This document shows positions 7,698-17,541 of a stretch of DNA of 42,077 nucleotides, piece after piece. The notes beneath the pieces are model-generated. The model made no database searches. It was given only the letters and a program-made list of their open reading frames with translations, and had not been told where the DNA came from. Position numbers and translations under genes: made by a program. The stretch spans positions 1-42,077 of the forward strand of contig CANQKT010000008.1 of NCBI GenBank assembly GCA_947624525.1. The letters are read 5' to 3'. The DNA is from an uncultured Clostridia bacterium. Its GTDB lineage: Bacteria > Bacillota > Clostridia > TANB77 > CAG-508. The number at the start of each line of letters is the position of its first letter. Positions within the stretch are counted from its first letter, which is position 1.

Positions 7698-9938
7698 ATG
7701 AGAAAAAGGCTTTTTCATATAGTATTTTTTTTACTAATTTTCATAATAATAAATATGGGAAATACAGCACAAGCATCAACAAAACTGAATGGTATAGAAA
7801 ACTTTCCAGATAGTTATAAGCCATATTTATATGAATTGAAAAAAAGGTATCCAAATTGGGAATTTACTGCATTATATACTGGAATTGACTGGAATACAGC
7901 CGTTTCTAATGAATATGCTAATGATAAGAATTTAGTTCCTAAGTCATATTCTAATGATTGGAAGTGTTTGATTCATGGAAAATATAATGTTGACATTGAT
8001 TTAGGATGGGTTAATGCTTCAAAACAAGCAATTGAGTATGTAATGGATCCAAGAAATTTCTTAAATGAAGTTAGAATTTTTCAGTTTGAAAAATTAACTT
8101 ATGATGAAAATGTAAATTCAGAAAGTGGTGTTGATAAGATTTTATATGGAACAGAATTTTACAATAAACTAGTTTCATATAGAGAATCTAATGGAAACCT
8201 TATAAATACGTCAGACACCTATGCTCATCTTATAATGAATGCAGGTGTATATAGTGGAGTTAGTCCATATCATTTGGCTGCTAGAATAAAGCAAGAGGTA
8301 GGTCCCTTTTTAAGCCATAGTTCAATAAGTGGTCAAATTGAAGGCTATGAAGGTTTATATAATTTTTATAATATAGGTGCTACAAGTTCTGCAGAGGTGT
8401 TAGGTGCTATTAAAAATGGTCTAAAATATGCTAGAAATGGTGATGGTTCACTTTCAAATGAAGAAATGCAAAATCAACTTATTCCATGGAATACACCAGA
8501 AAGGGCAATAAAAGGTGGGGCAGTTTTTATAGGTAAAAGTTATATTTTATCCGGTCAGAATTGCTTGTACTTGCAAAAGTTTGATGTAAATAATGATAGA
8601 TCTAGTTCACTATTTTGGCATCAGTATATGACAAATTGCTTAGCACCATATAGTGAGTCAAAATCTATATTCAATGGTTACAATTCGTCTAATATGCTTA
8701 ATTCCTCAATTGGATTTGTTATTCCAGTTTATGAGAATATGCCAAGTCAACCAGTAAGTAGTCCAAATATTAGTGCAAATGATTTTGTGGATGATAATAC
8801 TAAAGTGTTTGCAAATGTATCAACTAATTTGAATGTAAGAAGTGGTCCAGGAACATCATATGAAGTTTTAATATCAATTCCAAAAGATCAAACTTTTACT
8901 AGAATTGGCAGAGGTATTCAAAATGGAGAAAGATGGGATAAGATTTTATTGGATAATGGAATGATTGGTTATGTATTTCAATCATATGTTGCAGAAGTTC
9001 CAGCTCCAAAGATATCATCTATAAAATTAAGTGTAAATAATAATATTTTGAATGTTGGTGATAAAGAGATAATAAATATTATTGTAGAACCTTCAGATGT
9101 AACAGATGAAATAGTGTGGACTTCTACTGCCAATTCGGTTGCAAATGTTCAAAATGGCGAAGTTACTGCACTTTCAAGTGGAAATGTAACAATTACTGCT
9201 GCAACTGTGGATGGAAGTGTCTATGATAGTATAGATTTTGTTGTAAAAGTCCCTGCTCAAAGCATAAGTTTAGATGTTAATAATCTTCAACTAATTAAGG
9301 GAAGTAATATGAAATTAAATGCGTATGTATTACCTCCTGATGCTTCAAACAAAGAATTAATATGGAGTTCGGAAGATCAAAATATAGCAACAGTTACTCA
9401 AAATGGAGAGATTACTGCTATTTCAGAGGGTGAAACTGTTATAAATGTAAAATTAAATGATGAAGATATTACTGAGGAATGTAGAGTAAAAGTTATAGAT
9501 ATTAGTGATAATTTTTATTTCAACTTGGATGAAAGTATAACTTTAAATGGTGATGAAATATCTAGTATCACATCTAATAATGTGGCAAAATTTAAGGAAT
9601 TGGTAGATACAAACCTTAAAATGGAGTTTTACGATTCAAAAGGCAATTTATTAGATGACGATTCAATGATTGGTACTGGTTATAGATTGTGTCTTAGAGA
9701 TGATGACGGAAATGAGATATATAATTATTACTTTATAATATATGGTGATGTAAATGGTGATAGTTTGATAAATTCACTAGACGTGCTAGTTCTACAAAAA
9801 TATATTTTGGAAATGAAGAATTTGGATGAGTTATATTTAAAAGCTGGTAATATTTCTAAGAATGGTGAATTACCGTCCTCACTTGATGTGCTTAAGATTC
9901 AAAAGCATATACTAGAGATTAAAAATATTGAACAATAG
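7698..9938 (+). CDS. Secreted glucosaminidase-like protein with SH3b, two Big_2 and a dockerin module
   Basis: 746 aa with a Sec signal peptide (about 1-27, ending ...NTAQAS). Residues about 100-325 resemble the LytD/GH73-type beta-N-acetylglucosaminidase fold (MDPRNFLNE, AHLIMNAGVYSGVSPYHLAARIKQEVG, YNFYNIGA, WNTPERAI). Glu200 in KQEVG is the likely catalytic acid. A bacterial SH3 domain follows (about 370-436, LNVRSGPGTSYEVL), then two Big_2 immunoglobulin-like repeats (about 440-515 and 518-600, each with a W(T/S)S..N..(A/V)...G.(V/I)TA pattern), and a C-terminal dockerin (about 682-746). The first calcium loop GDVNGDSLINSLDVLVLQKYIL is intact; the second is degenerate. The next gene encodes a cohesin, its presumed partner. 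The role in cell wall remodelling is inferred. Confidence 0.85.
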   Translation: MRKRLFHIVFFLLIFIIINMGNTAQASTKLNGIENFPDSYKPYLYELKKRYPNWEFTALYTGIDWNTAVSNEYANDKNLVPKSYSNDWKCLIHGKYNVDIDLGWVNASKQAIEYVMDPRNFLNEVRIFQFEKLTYDENVNSESGVDKILYGTEFYNKLVSYRESNGNLINTSDTYAHLIMNAGVYSGVSPYHLAARIKQEVGPFLSHSSISGQIEGYEGLYNFYNIGATSSAEVLGAIKNGLKYARNGDGSLSNEEMQNQLIPWNTPERAIKGGAVFIGKSYILSGQNCLYLQKFDVNNDRSSSLFWHQYMTNCLAPYSESKSIFNGYNSSNMLNSSIGFVIPVYENMPSQPVSSPNISANDFVDDNTKVFANVSTNLNVRSGPGTSYEVLISIPKDQTFTRIGRGIQNGERWDKILLDNGMIGYVFQSYVAEVPAPKISSIKLSVNNNILNVGDKEIINIIVEPSDVTDEIVWTSTANSVANVQNGEVTALSSGNVTITAATVDGSVYDSIDFVVKVPAQSISLDVNNLQLIKGSNMKLNAYVLPPDASNKELIWSSEDQNIATVTQNGEITAISEGETVINVKLNDEDITEECRVKVIDISDNFYFNLDESITLNGDEISSITSNNVAKFKELVDTNLKMEFYDSKGNLLDDDSMIGTGYRLCLRDDDGNEIYNYYFIIYGDVNGDSLINSLDVLVLQKYILEMKNLDELYLKAGNISKNGELPSSLDVLKIQKHILEIKNIEQ

Positions 9939-9965
9939 AAAAATTTTTGGGAAAGGATTGATTTT

Positions 9966-11334
9966 ATGAAAAAAATAGTTGTAAGTGTGTTTTTTATTAT
10001 GATGTATTTTATCGTTTGCTCACATGTTGATGCAGTTGGAAGTGTTAGTTTATCTGCAAGTAAGGATAGTGTTAATGTAGGGGATACTTTTACAGTAAGT
10101 GTAAATTTAAGTGGTACCTCAGTAGCTACTTTAACAACTAGATTAAGCATGGATGATGAAAAAGTTCAGTATGTTTCTGGACCAGCTAACAGTAATTATT
10201 CTAATGGAAGGATTATATATACTTGGACTGATCCAAATGGAGGAGCATCTCCTGTAACAGGGGGAACCATAGCTACTTTTACTTTTAAAGCAAAAAGTGC
10301 TGGTAGCGCAAATTTCGGTATTTCTGGAGATTTCTTTACACAAGATGAAACACTTGTTAATCCTAGCTTTTCAGGAGTGACTGTAACTATTAGTAATGCA
10401 GAAACAAGCAATTCTAATCAAGCGGAAACAGGAGGACAGACAGGAAATCAGAATGAAAACCAACAAACAGGAGAAACAGGAAATGCAAATGGAGGTACAA
10501 CAGAAGGACAGACTGGAAATCAGGCAGATAATCAAAATACAAATCAAGGCACTACTGCAACAGAAAATAGTGAAAATAATGTAAATAACAATCAACAAAA
10601 TTCATTAAGCAGTAATAATAATTTACGAACATTAAGATTAAATGTTGAAGGCATAAGTCCAAGTTTCAGCAATAGAACTACGCAATATTATATTACAATA
10701 TTAGAAGATATAAATGATATCGATGTAATAGCAGAACCAGAGGATTCTAAAGCTACAGTTCAAATAACAGGAAATACAAATATTCCTTCAGGCTCAAGTA
10801 AAATAAGTGTTATTGTTACCGCAGAAAATGGAAATAAAAAGGAATATTCTATAAATGTTAGTAAAACACGGAAATATAGAACTAGCCAATGCTAATTTAG
10901 AGAATTTAGCAATTGAAAATGCCACATTAATTCCAGAGTTTGATCCTAATATTACGGATTATAGTGTGGATGTATATGGTGAAATTGATAAGCTTAATAT
11001 TCTAGCTGTTCCGCAAAAGGAAAATGCACAAGTTTCAATAGAGGGAAATGAAAATTTACAATATGGAGAGAATCAAATAAAAGTTATAGTAACTGCAGAA
11101 GATGGCGTGAGCAGTAAGGCTTATAATATAATGGTGTACAAGGCAGAAGAAAATCCTAATAATATAAATAATGAGAATATGGATCAAAATGCAGAGAATG
11201 CATATAATACAGTTGATAATGCAATAAAGAGTAACTCAAAAATACAAACAATTCTTATTGTGGTATTTGTTATAGCTTTAGGTGCTCTTCTAATAATTTG
11301 GGCAGTGTGGATGAAAAGAAAAAAACAAAAATAA
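9966..11334 (+). CDS. Membrane-anchored cohesin protein with cadherin-like repeats, split by a +1 frameshift at CGG
   Basis: The first reading frame (9966-10895) encodes a signal peptide (1-23), a cohesin domain (about 26-143, VSLSASKDSVNVGDTFTVSVNL), a Gln/Asn/Thr/Gly-rich linker (145-215) and a cadherin-like beta-sandwich repeat (about 220-300). The second frame (to 11334) encodes another cadherin-like repeat, a short Asn-rich spacer, one transmembrane helix and a basic KRKKQK tail. Skipping the C at 10869 (codon CGG 10869-10871, then A) joins them as SKTGNIELANANLENL, giving a 455-aa protein of sensible architecture. It should display a cohesin outside the membrane to capture the dockerin protein encoded just upstream. 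The shift is either a real recoding site or an error; see findings. Confidence 0.82.
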
Positions 11335-11343
11335 TTCACAATA

Positions 11344-11373
11344 TGGACATAAATAAGTAGTATAATATATAAT
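11344..11373 (+). promoter_or_regulatory. Promoter of the two-component system
   Basis: TGGACA (11344-11349) and TATAAT (11368-11373) are spaced by 18 bp, followed by GAGAGGAAAG before the ATG at 11400. It suggests the regulator genes can be transcribed separately from the cohesin gene. Confidence 0.55.
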
Positions 11374-11399
11374 AATATTCATAGAGAGGAAAGTTTTGT

Positions 11400-12077
11400 A
11401 TGACAGATATAACAATATTAGTAGTTGATGATGAATCAAGAATGAGAAAATTAATTAAGGATTTTTTAGTGCAAAAAGAATATAAGATATTAGAAGCGGT
11501 TGATGGAGAAGATGCTATTAAAATATTTGCTGATAATAAAGAAAAAATTAATTTAATTTTATTAGATGTAATGATGCCAAAACTAGATGGATGGTCTGTA
11601 TTAAGGCAGATTAGGCAAGAATCTAATGTCCCAATAATAATGCTTACAGCCAGAGGTGAAGAACAAGACGAATTGTTTGGATTTGAATTGGGAGTAGATG
11701 AATATATCTCAAAACCCTTCAGTCCAAAGATTCTTGTTGCAAGAGTAGAAGCACTATTAAGAAGAACAACAAATCAAACTAGCAATATTTATGAAATTGG
11801 TGGAATCGAAATAGATTCAGATGGTAGAACTGTTAAAGTTGACTCAAAGTTAATAGAATTAAGCTTAAGGGAATATGAGTTGTTAAAATATTTGATAGAT
11901 AATAAGGGTATTGCATTATCAAGGGACAAGATTCTAAATAATGTTTGGAATTATGATTATTATGGAGATTCTAGAACAATAGATAGTCATATAAAAAAAT
12001 TGAGACACAAATTAGGAAAAAAAGGAAAATATATTGAAACAATTAGAGGGGTAGGATATAAATTTGAAGTTAAATAA
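11400..12077 (+). CDS. OmpR/PhoB-family response regulator
   Basis: A 225-aa transcription factor. The receiver domain (1-120) has acidic Asp10/Asp11, phospho-acceptor Asp56 (LLLDVMMP), Thr83 and Lys105 (SKPF). The winged-helix DNA-binding domain (about 128-225) has the typical LSLREYELLKYL and SRTIDSHIKKLRHKLG...ETIRGVGYKF elements. It overlaps the histidine kinase gene by 14 bp, so the two form a cognate, translationally coupled pair. Targets are unknown; proximity suggests the cohesin/dockerin genes, but that is only inference. Confidence 0.95.
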   Translation: MTDITILVVDDESRMRKLIKDFLVQKEYKILEAVDGEDAIKIFADNKEKINLILLDVMMPKLDGWSVLRQIRQESNVPIIMLTARGEEQDELFGFELGVDEYISKPFSPKILVARVEALLRRTTNQTSNIYEIGGIEIDSDGRTVKVDSKLIELSLREYELLKYLIDNKGIALSRDKILNNVWNYDYYGDSRTIDSHIKKLRHKLGKKGKYIETIRGVGYKFEVK

Positions 12078-13590
12078 AAAAATAAGTAAATTGAAGAAGA
12101 CAACAAAATCTGTAAGGGTAAAATTATTTTTTACCCTTTGTGTTGTTATTACAATGGTTGTATTGTTATTAATAATTGTCAATAATGTAGTTTTAGAAAA
12201 ATTTTATTTATACAATAAAACTAAAGGAATTATACAAATATATGAACAAATAAATACGTCATACAACAATAGATTATCAAACGAAGCAATGGAGCAGAAT
12301 TTAAAGACTTTAGCCATAAAAAATAATCTTGATATAATTATAAAAATAAATGAAAACATAATAATGTTAGAAACAGATAAATATAAATCAAATTATGAAG
12401 ATGAGATAAAAGAGTTTTATAACATAAAAAATGATGGAGAAACTTTAAAATCATTGTATAAAGATAAAAATATTAGTATAAATTTAGTAAAAGAAAATGA
12501 TACGAAAGTGAATTACATAATAGTCGTGGCAATGCTAGATAATGGCTATGAATTATATATGAAAACACCTACCTCGGGTATACAAGAAAGTGCCAGAATA
12601 TCAAATAATGTGCTTATTGCATTAGGTGTAGCAGTTATAATTATATCAGGAATTGTTGCATCAGTTGTTTCAAAAAAATTTACAGCACCGATATTGGAAT
12701 TAAATGATATTGCACAAAAAATGTCGAATTTAGACTTTTCACAAAAATATGAGGATAAAGACACAGAGGATGAGATTAATAATTTAGGAAAAAGCATAAA
12801 TGTAATGTCAGATAAACTAAAAAATACGATAAATCAATTAACAGTAAATAATACCGAGTTAGAAAAAGATATTGAACGTAAATCCAAAATAGATGAGATG
12901 AGAAAACAATTTATATCTGATGTATCACATGAACTAAAAACCCCAATCGCATTAATTCAAGGGTATGCAGAAGGATTAGTTGAAAATGTAAATGTAGATG
13001 ACGAATCTCGTGAATTCTATGCTAATGTCATATTAGATGAAGCCAACAAAATGGACAGATTGGTAAAACAATTATTAGAATTAATGAAACTTGAATATGG
13101 AAAACTTGAATTTAATAATGAGAGTTTTGAAATAGTAAATTTAATAAATGAAGTAATAAAGAAGTCTAATGTGATGTTACAAGAGAATAATATAAAAGTA
13201 ATATTTAATCAAAAAGATAATATTATGGTATATGCAGATATTTTTTATATTGAACAAATCATTACAAATTATTTAACAAATGCAATAAAATATTCAAAGG
13301 AGGTTAATGGAGAAAAGAAGATAGAGGTAAATATAACATCTAATTTAGAGAAAAAGAAAATTAGAGTAAGTGTATTTAATAGTGGTGAGAATATTGATGA
13401 AAGCGAATTACAACGTATTTGGGGTAGATTTTATAAAATAGATTCCTCAAGAAATAGAGAAAAAGGAGGGACTGGTATAGGACTTGCTTATGTTAAAGCT
13501 ATAATGAATAATTACAAAAATGAATATGGAGCTATTAATAAAACAGGGGGAATTGAATTTTTCTTTGACGTTGATATGGAAAATACTTGA
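12064..13590 (+). CDS. Sensor histidine kinase
   Basis: A 508-aa membrane kinase with TM1 at about 20-42, an extracytoplasmic sensor region (about 43-179), TM2 at about 180-203, HAMP (about 204-258), a HisKA domain with phospho-accepting His289 (SDVSHELKTP), and an HATPase domain with N box (NYLTNAIKYSK) and G boxes (GGTGIGLAYVKAIM). It starts at TTG 12064 inside the end of the regulator gene, with AGGAT about 6-8 nt upstream; no better downstream start has a ribosome binding site. The ligand sensed is unknown. Confidence 0.93.
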   Translation: MKLNKKISKLKKTTKSVRVKLFFTLCVVITMVVLLLIIVNNVVLEKFYLYNKTKGIIQIYEQINTSYNNRLSNEAMEQNLKTLAIKNNLDIIIKINENIIMLETDKYKSNYEDEIKEFYNIKNDGETLKSLYKDKNISINLVKENDTKVNYIIVVAMLDNGYELYMKTPTSGIQESARISNNVLIALGVAVIIISGIVASVVSKKFTAPILELNDIAQKMSNLDFSQKYEDKDTEDEINNLGKSINVMSDKLKNTINQLTVNNTELEKDIERKSKIDEMRKQFISDVSHELKTPIALIQGYAEGLVENVNVDDESREFYANVILDEANKMDRLVKQLLELMKLEYGKLEFNNESFEIVNLINEVIKKSNVMLQENNIKVIFNQKDNIMVYADIFYIEQIITNYLTNAIKYSKEVNGEKKIEVNITSNLEKKKIRVSVFNSGENIDESELQRIWGRFYKIDSSRNREKGGTGIGLAYVKAIMNNYKNEYGAINKTGGIEFFFDVDMENT

Positions 13591-13615
13591 CTTTTTTCGA
13601 AAAACAACATATTAT
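13587..13615 (+). promoter_or_regulatory. Promoter of the aldose epimerase gene
   Basis: TTGACT (13587-13592, overlapping the kinase stop codon) and TATTAT (13610-13615) are 17 bp apart. AAAGGAGA follows at 13631, before the ATG at 13649. Confidence 0.6.
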
Positions 13616-13648
13616 AGTATAAAAATAAAAAAAGGAGAGACTACCTAT

Positions 13649-14527
13649 ATGCATACACAAATTTTAACTTCTAAGTATGGTGGAGAATTGTTAAGTTTCA
13701 AGCTAAATGGCAAAGAAAGAATTCACCAAGGTGAAGACTGTTTAGATGAAAATGGAAAAGTTTATTGGAAAAGACATTCACCAGTATTGTTCCCAATTGT
13801 GGGAAAACTAAAGAGAAATCAAACTATAATAAATGCTAGAACATATGAAATGTTTCAACATGGCTTTGCTAGAGATTTAGAATTTGAACCAGTTACAAAG
13901 TTAGATAATTTTCATTCATATGTACTAAAAAGTAATAAAAATACATTAACTAGATATCCTTTTGATTTTGAATTGTATACTACATATAGATTAGATGAAA
14001 ATAAACTAACAACAATTTATAAAGTCATAAATACAGGAAAATCAAATATGCCTTTTTGTATAGGTGGACATCCAGCCTTTAAAATAGATTATGAAGCTTT
14101 AAAAAATGGAGATTATTATTTAGAGTTTGAAGAAGATGAAGATAAAATTCATTTCTTATATTTAGTTGATGGATTAATTGGAACAGATTATGCTAGAAAT
14201 ATTATAGTTGATAAAAGAAAAATTCTCCTTGACAAAGATACTTTTAGTAATGATGCTATAATTATGAAAGGTATGACTTCATCAAAAGTGTCATTAATGA
14301 GAAAATCAATAGATAGATGTGTGTTAAGAATGGATTTCTCAGAATTCCCATATTTAGCTATTTGGTCAAAACCGGGAGCACCATTCATTTGTCTTGAGCC
14401 ATGGCATGGAATGTCAGATTCAATAAAAAGTAGTGGAATTTTTACAGAAAAAACTTCAATAATAATGCTAAAACCAAATGAAGAGTTTGACTGTAAATAT
14501 TCTGTGGAGTTTTTTGAAGAAGAATAA
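13649..14527 (+). CDS. Aldose 1-epimerase family protein (LacX/galactose-mutarotase-like)
   Basis: A 292-aa galactose-mutarotase-fold enzyme that probably interconverts anomers of a sugar or sugar phosphate. Visible family motifs are QHGFARDLEF around His71, the GGHPAFK motif (about 142-148) and CLEPWHGMSD near the C-terminus. The frame is open upstream to 13520, but the ATG at 13649 has the ribosome binding site AAAGGAGA and a promoter in front and gives the normal family length. The specific sugar cannot be read from sequence. A hairpin terminator overlaps and follows the stop codon. Confidence 0.88.
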   Translation: MHTQILTSKYGGELLSFKLNGKERIHQGEDCLDENGKVYWKRHSPVLFPIVGKLKRNQTIINARTYEMFQHGFARDLEFEPVTKLDNFHSYVLKSNKNTLTRYPFDFELYTTYRLDENKLTTIYKVINTGKSNMPFCIGGHPAFKIDYEALKNGDYYLEFEEDEDKIHFLYLVDGLIGTDYARNIIVDKRKILLDKDTFSNDAIIMKGMTSSKVSLMRKSIDRCVLRMDFSEFPYLAIWSKPGAPFICLEPWHGMSDSIKSSGIFTEKTSIIMLKPNEEFDCKYSVEFFEEE

Positions 14528-14559
14528 AAGAAATTTTGGGACGTTCCTTAAATTTCTTT
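14527..14559 (+). terminator. Hairpin after the aldose epimerase gene
   Basis: AAAGAAATTT (14527-14536) pairs with AAATTTCTTT (14550-14559), and inner GGGA/TTCC pairs extend the stem. The T tract after it is weak (caataaatg), so termination may be partial. Confidence 0.55.
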
Positions 14560-14592
14560 CAATAAATGATATAATAAAAGGGATGTTGTAGA

Positions 14593-14784
14593 ATGGATAT
14601 ATATAATGCTATTTTGAATTGTATAGGCTTGATAGTTTTAGCCATTGGAGTTGTTTGCATATATGATGCAAGAAAAATAACTCAAAAATTTTTTAGTACA
14701 AGTAAAATAAATGAATCTACTAAGACATTAAAAATAGTCGGTTTTGTTATTTTTATTATAGGTAGTATAATAGTCTTAATATAG
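14593..14784 (+). CDS. Small two-helix membrane protein of unknown function
   Basis: 63 aa with two predicted transmembrane helices (about 8-25 and 45-62) joined by a short basic loop (ARKITQKFFSTSKINESTK). I recognise no family; similar tiny proteins sit ahead of valS in some clostridia, but I cannot confirm homology. A GGGATG site lies upstream of the ATG. The gene ends 14 nt before valS, so it is probably cotranscribed with it. Confidence 0.65.
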   Translation: MDIYNAILNCIGLIVLAIGVVCIYDARKITQKFFSTSKINESTKTLKIVGFVIFIIGSIIVLI

Positions 14785-14798
14785 AAAGAGGGATTTTT

Positions 14799-17432
14799 AT
14801 GGAGCATAAATTAAGTGAGAAATACAATCCAAAAGATTTTGAAGAAAAATTATATGAGAAATGGGAGAAAAATGGTTACTTCAAACCAAGTATGGATAAA
14901 AATGCAGAAAGTTATTGTATTATGATGCCTCCTCCAAATGTCACAGGGAAGTTACATATGGGTCATGCTCTTGATACATCTATTCAAGATTTTTTAATTA
15001 GATATAAAAGAATGCAAGGTTTTAATACCTTATGGCTTCCAGGAATGGATCATGCTGCAATTTCCACAGAAATGAAAGTAGTTCAAAGTCTTCGTGAACA
15101 AGGTAGAAAAAAATCAGATTTAACACGTGAGCAGTTTTTAGCAAAAGCATGGGAATGGACTAGATTGTATGGTGGAACAATTCAAAAACAACAACGTAAA
15201 ATGGGTTGCTCTTGTGATTGGTCAAGAAGTAGATTTACCTTAGATGAAGGTCTCTCAAATGCGGTTGAAGAGGTATTTTTCAGATTATATGAAAAAGGAT
15301 ATATCTACAAAGGTAAAAGAATGATAAATTGGTGTCCAAATTGTAAAACATCAATTTCTGATGCTGAGGTTGAGTATAAAGAAGAGGCTTCACATATCTG
15401 GCATATAAAATATCCAATAAAAGATTCTGAAGACGAATATCTAGTTGTAGCAACAACAAGACCTGAAACTATGTTAGGAGATACAGGTGTTGCAGTAAAT
15501 CCTAAAGATGATAGATTTAAACATTTAATAGGAAAGAAGTGTATATTACCTATAATGAATAAAGAGATTCCTATTATAGCTGATCCATTTGTTGATATGG
15601 AATTTGGTACAGGTTGTGTCAAATTGACACCTTGCCATGATCCTAATGATTATCAAGCTGGAATTAAAAATAATCTAGAGTTTGTTGAAGTATTTGATAG
15701 TGATTTAATAATGAATGATCTAATTCCTGAGGTAGCAGGAATGAATGCATATGATGCAAGACCTGTAATAGTAAAAATGCTAGAAGAACAAGGATATCTA
15801 GTAAAAGTAGAAGATTATACACATAATGTAGCAAAATGTGAAAGATGTAAGACAACAATAGAACCAACTATTTCAGATCAATGGTTTGTTAAAATGGGAG
15901 AACTTGCAAAACCAGCAATTGAGGCAGTCAAAAGTGGTGACATTAAATTCATTCCAAATAAATATGATAAAACATATTTTAACTGGATGGAAAACTTACA
16001 GGACTGGTGCATTTCCCGTCAATTATATTGGGGACATAGAATCCCTGCATATTATTGTGAAAAATGTGGTGAAATTCATGTTTCAAGAACTATGCCAGAA
16101 AAATGTGAAAAATGTGGTCATACAAAATTAGTTCAAGATCAGGATACATTGGACACATGGTTTAGCTCAGCTTTATGGCCATTTTCAACACTAGGTTGGC
16201 CAGAAGATACAGAAGATTTAAGGACATTTTATCCTACAAATACAATAGTTACAGGATATGAAATTATTTCATTATGGATTTCAAGAATGATTTTCTCAGG
16301 ATTGGAATACTTAGGTAAAAAGCCATTTTCAGATGTAATAATTCATGGTATGGTTAGAGATGACCAAGGCAGAAAAATGAGCAAGACATTGGGAAATGGT
16401 GTAGATCCATTAGATGTTATAGATGAATATGGTGCAGATGCCTTAAGATTTTCATTAATTCTAGGAATTTCATTTGGAAATGACATAAGATACATTCCTG
16501 CAAAAGTTGAACAAGGTGCAAATTTTGCAAATAAGCTATGGAACGCTTCAAAATTTGTTTTAATGAATCTAGAGGATTATGATGAAAAATATGATTTGTC
16601 AAAGCTATGTAAGGAAGACAAATGGATTTTATCCAAGGTAAATAGATTAGCGAAAGAATTAACTATAAATATAGATAACTATGATTTAGGTGTTGCTACA
16701 CAAAAAATATATGATTTTATATGGAATGAATTTTGTGATTGGTATATAGAAATGGTAAAACCACGTTTATATGATGAATCATGTAGTACACGTAAAGAAG
16801 CACAATTTGCTTTAAATACAGTGCTAGAGTACAGTTTAAAAATGTTACATCCAATAATGCCTTTTGTTACAGAGGAAATATATACAAAATTATATAATAA
16901 TGATGAAACAATCATGACCGCAAAATGGCCACAATATAAGAAAGAATATAATTTTCAAACTGAAGAAAATGAAATAGAAATGCTAAAAGCTGTAATAACT
17001 GAAATAAGAAATATACGCAACAATATGAATGTCCATCCATCTAAGAAACCACAACTTATATTTGTTACAGAAAAATATAACGATCTTCTAAAACAAAGTG
17101 AGAAGTTTTTGCAAAAATTAGGCTTAGCAAGTGAAATAGTAATTCAATCTAATAAGCAAAACATACCTAGTAATGCAATTTCAATAATACAACAAGATTT
17201 AGAATTATATATTCCATTTGAAGATTTGGTAGACTTAGATGCAGAAAAGGAAAGATTGCAAACTGAAAAAGCTAAATTGGAGTCAGAAGTTGAAAGAGCA
17301 AAAAAAATTCTTTCAAATCATGGATTTATTGCAAAAGCGCCTGAAAACAAAATAAATGAGGAAAAGGAAAAATTAGCTAAGTACGAAGAAATGTTGAAGA
17401 ATACTATAGATAGATTAAATAATATGAATTAA
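14799..17432 (+). CDS. valS: Valyl-tRNA synthetase
   Basis: An 877-aa class Ia synthetase that charges tRNA-Val. The HIGH motif is HMGH at 53-56 (PPPNVTGKLHMGH) and the KMSKS loop is KMSKT at about 526-530 (GRKMSKTLGNG). The CP1 editing domain lies between, with zinc-type cysteine pairs (CPNC, CERC, CEKC). The anticodon-binding domain and a C-terminal coiled-coil arm (about 805-877) complete it. The Thr at the last KMSKS position is a tolerated variant. The AGAGGGA site precedes the ATG. No T-box leader is visible. A clear terminator follows. Confidence 0.97.
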   Translation: MEHKLSEKYNPKDFEEKLYEKWEKNGYFKPSMDKNAESYCIMMPPPNVTGKLHMGHALDTSIQDFLIRYKRMQGFNTLWLPGMDHAAISTEMKVVQSLREQGRKKSDLTREQFLAKAWEWTRLYGGTIQKQQRKMGCSCDWSRSRFTLDEGLSNAVEEVFFRLYEKGYIYKGKRMINWCPNCKTSISDAEVEYKEEASHIWHIKYPIKDSEDEYLVVATTRPETMLGDTGVAVNPKDDRFKHLIGKKCILPIMNKEIPIIADPFVDMEFGTGCVKLTPCHDPNDYQAGIKNNLEFVEVFDSDLIMNDLIPEVAGMNAYDARPVIVKMLEEQGYLVKVEDYTHNVAKCERCKTTIEPTISDQWFVKMGELAKPAIEAVKSGDIKFIPNKYDKTYFNWMENLQDWCISRQLYWGHRIPAYYCEKCGEIHVSRTMPEKCEKCGHTKLVQDQDTLDTWFSSALWPFSTLGWPEDTEDLRTFYPTNTIVTGYEIISLWISRMIFSGLEYLGKKPFSDVIIHGMVRDDQGRKMSKTLGNGVDPLDVIDEYGADALRFSLILGISFGNDIRYIPAKVEQGANFANKLWNASKFVLMNLEDYDEKYDLSKLCKEDKWILSKVNRLAKELTINIDNYDLGVATQKIYDFIWNEFCDWYIEMVKPRLYDESCSTRKEAQFALNTVLEYSLKMLHPIMPFVTEEIYTKLYNNDETIMTAKWPQYKKEYNFQTEENEIEMLKAVITEIRNIRNNMNVHPSKKPQLIFVTEKYNDLLKQSEKFLQKLGLASEIVIQSNKQNIPSNAISIIQQDLELYIPFEDLVDLDAEKERLQTEKAKLESEVERAKKILSNHGFIAKAPENKINEEKEKLAKYEEMLKNTIDRLNNMN

Positions 17433-17435
17433 TAA

Positions 17436-17475
17436 GAAAAAGAAATCTAGAGAGAGTCTTTAGATTTCTTTTTTT
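17436..17475 (+). terminator. Intrinsic terminator of valS
   Basis: AAGAAATCTA (17440-17449) pairs with TAGATTTCTT (17461-17470), closing an 11-nt loop, followed by a run of T. Confidence 0.85.
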
Positions 17476-17541
17476 GTATTATAGGAAATTTGTTCTGTAC
17501 ATGTTATGTAATCTATGTACGAACAAAAGCCAGCAAACAAT

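Noticed and set aside
10371..10598. Open frames on both strands over the cohesin linker
   Set aside because: The repetitive Gln/Asn/Thr/Gly linker gives low-complexity open frames in several phases; the cohesin frame explains the sequence.
12721..12730. A TGTCGAA Spo0A-like box
   Set aside because: It lies inside the histidine kinase coding sequence, far from any start, so it is probably chance.
13520..13648. An N-terminal extension of the aldose epimerase
   Set aside because: It overlaps the kinase gene, and the promoter and ribosome binding site lie between it and ATG 13649.
14528..14798. A T-box riboswitch ahead of valS
   Set aside because: The region has no T-box sequence (TGGNACCGCG-like) or specifier hairpin, and is mostly the small membrane protein gene.
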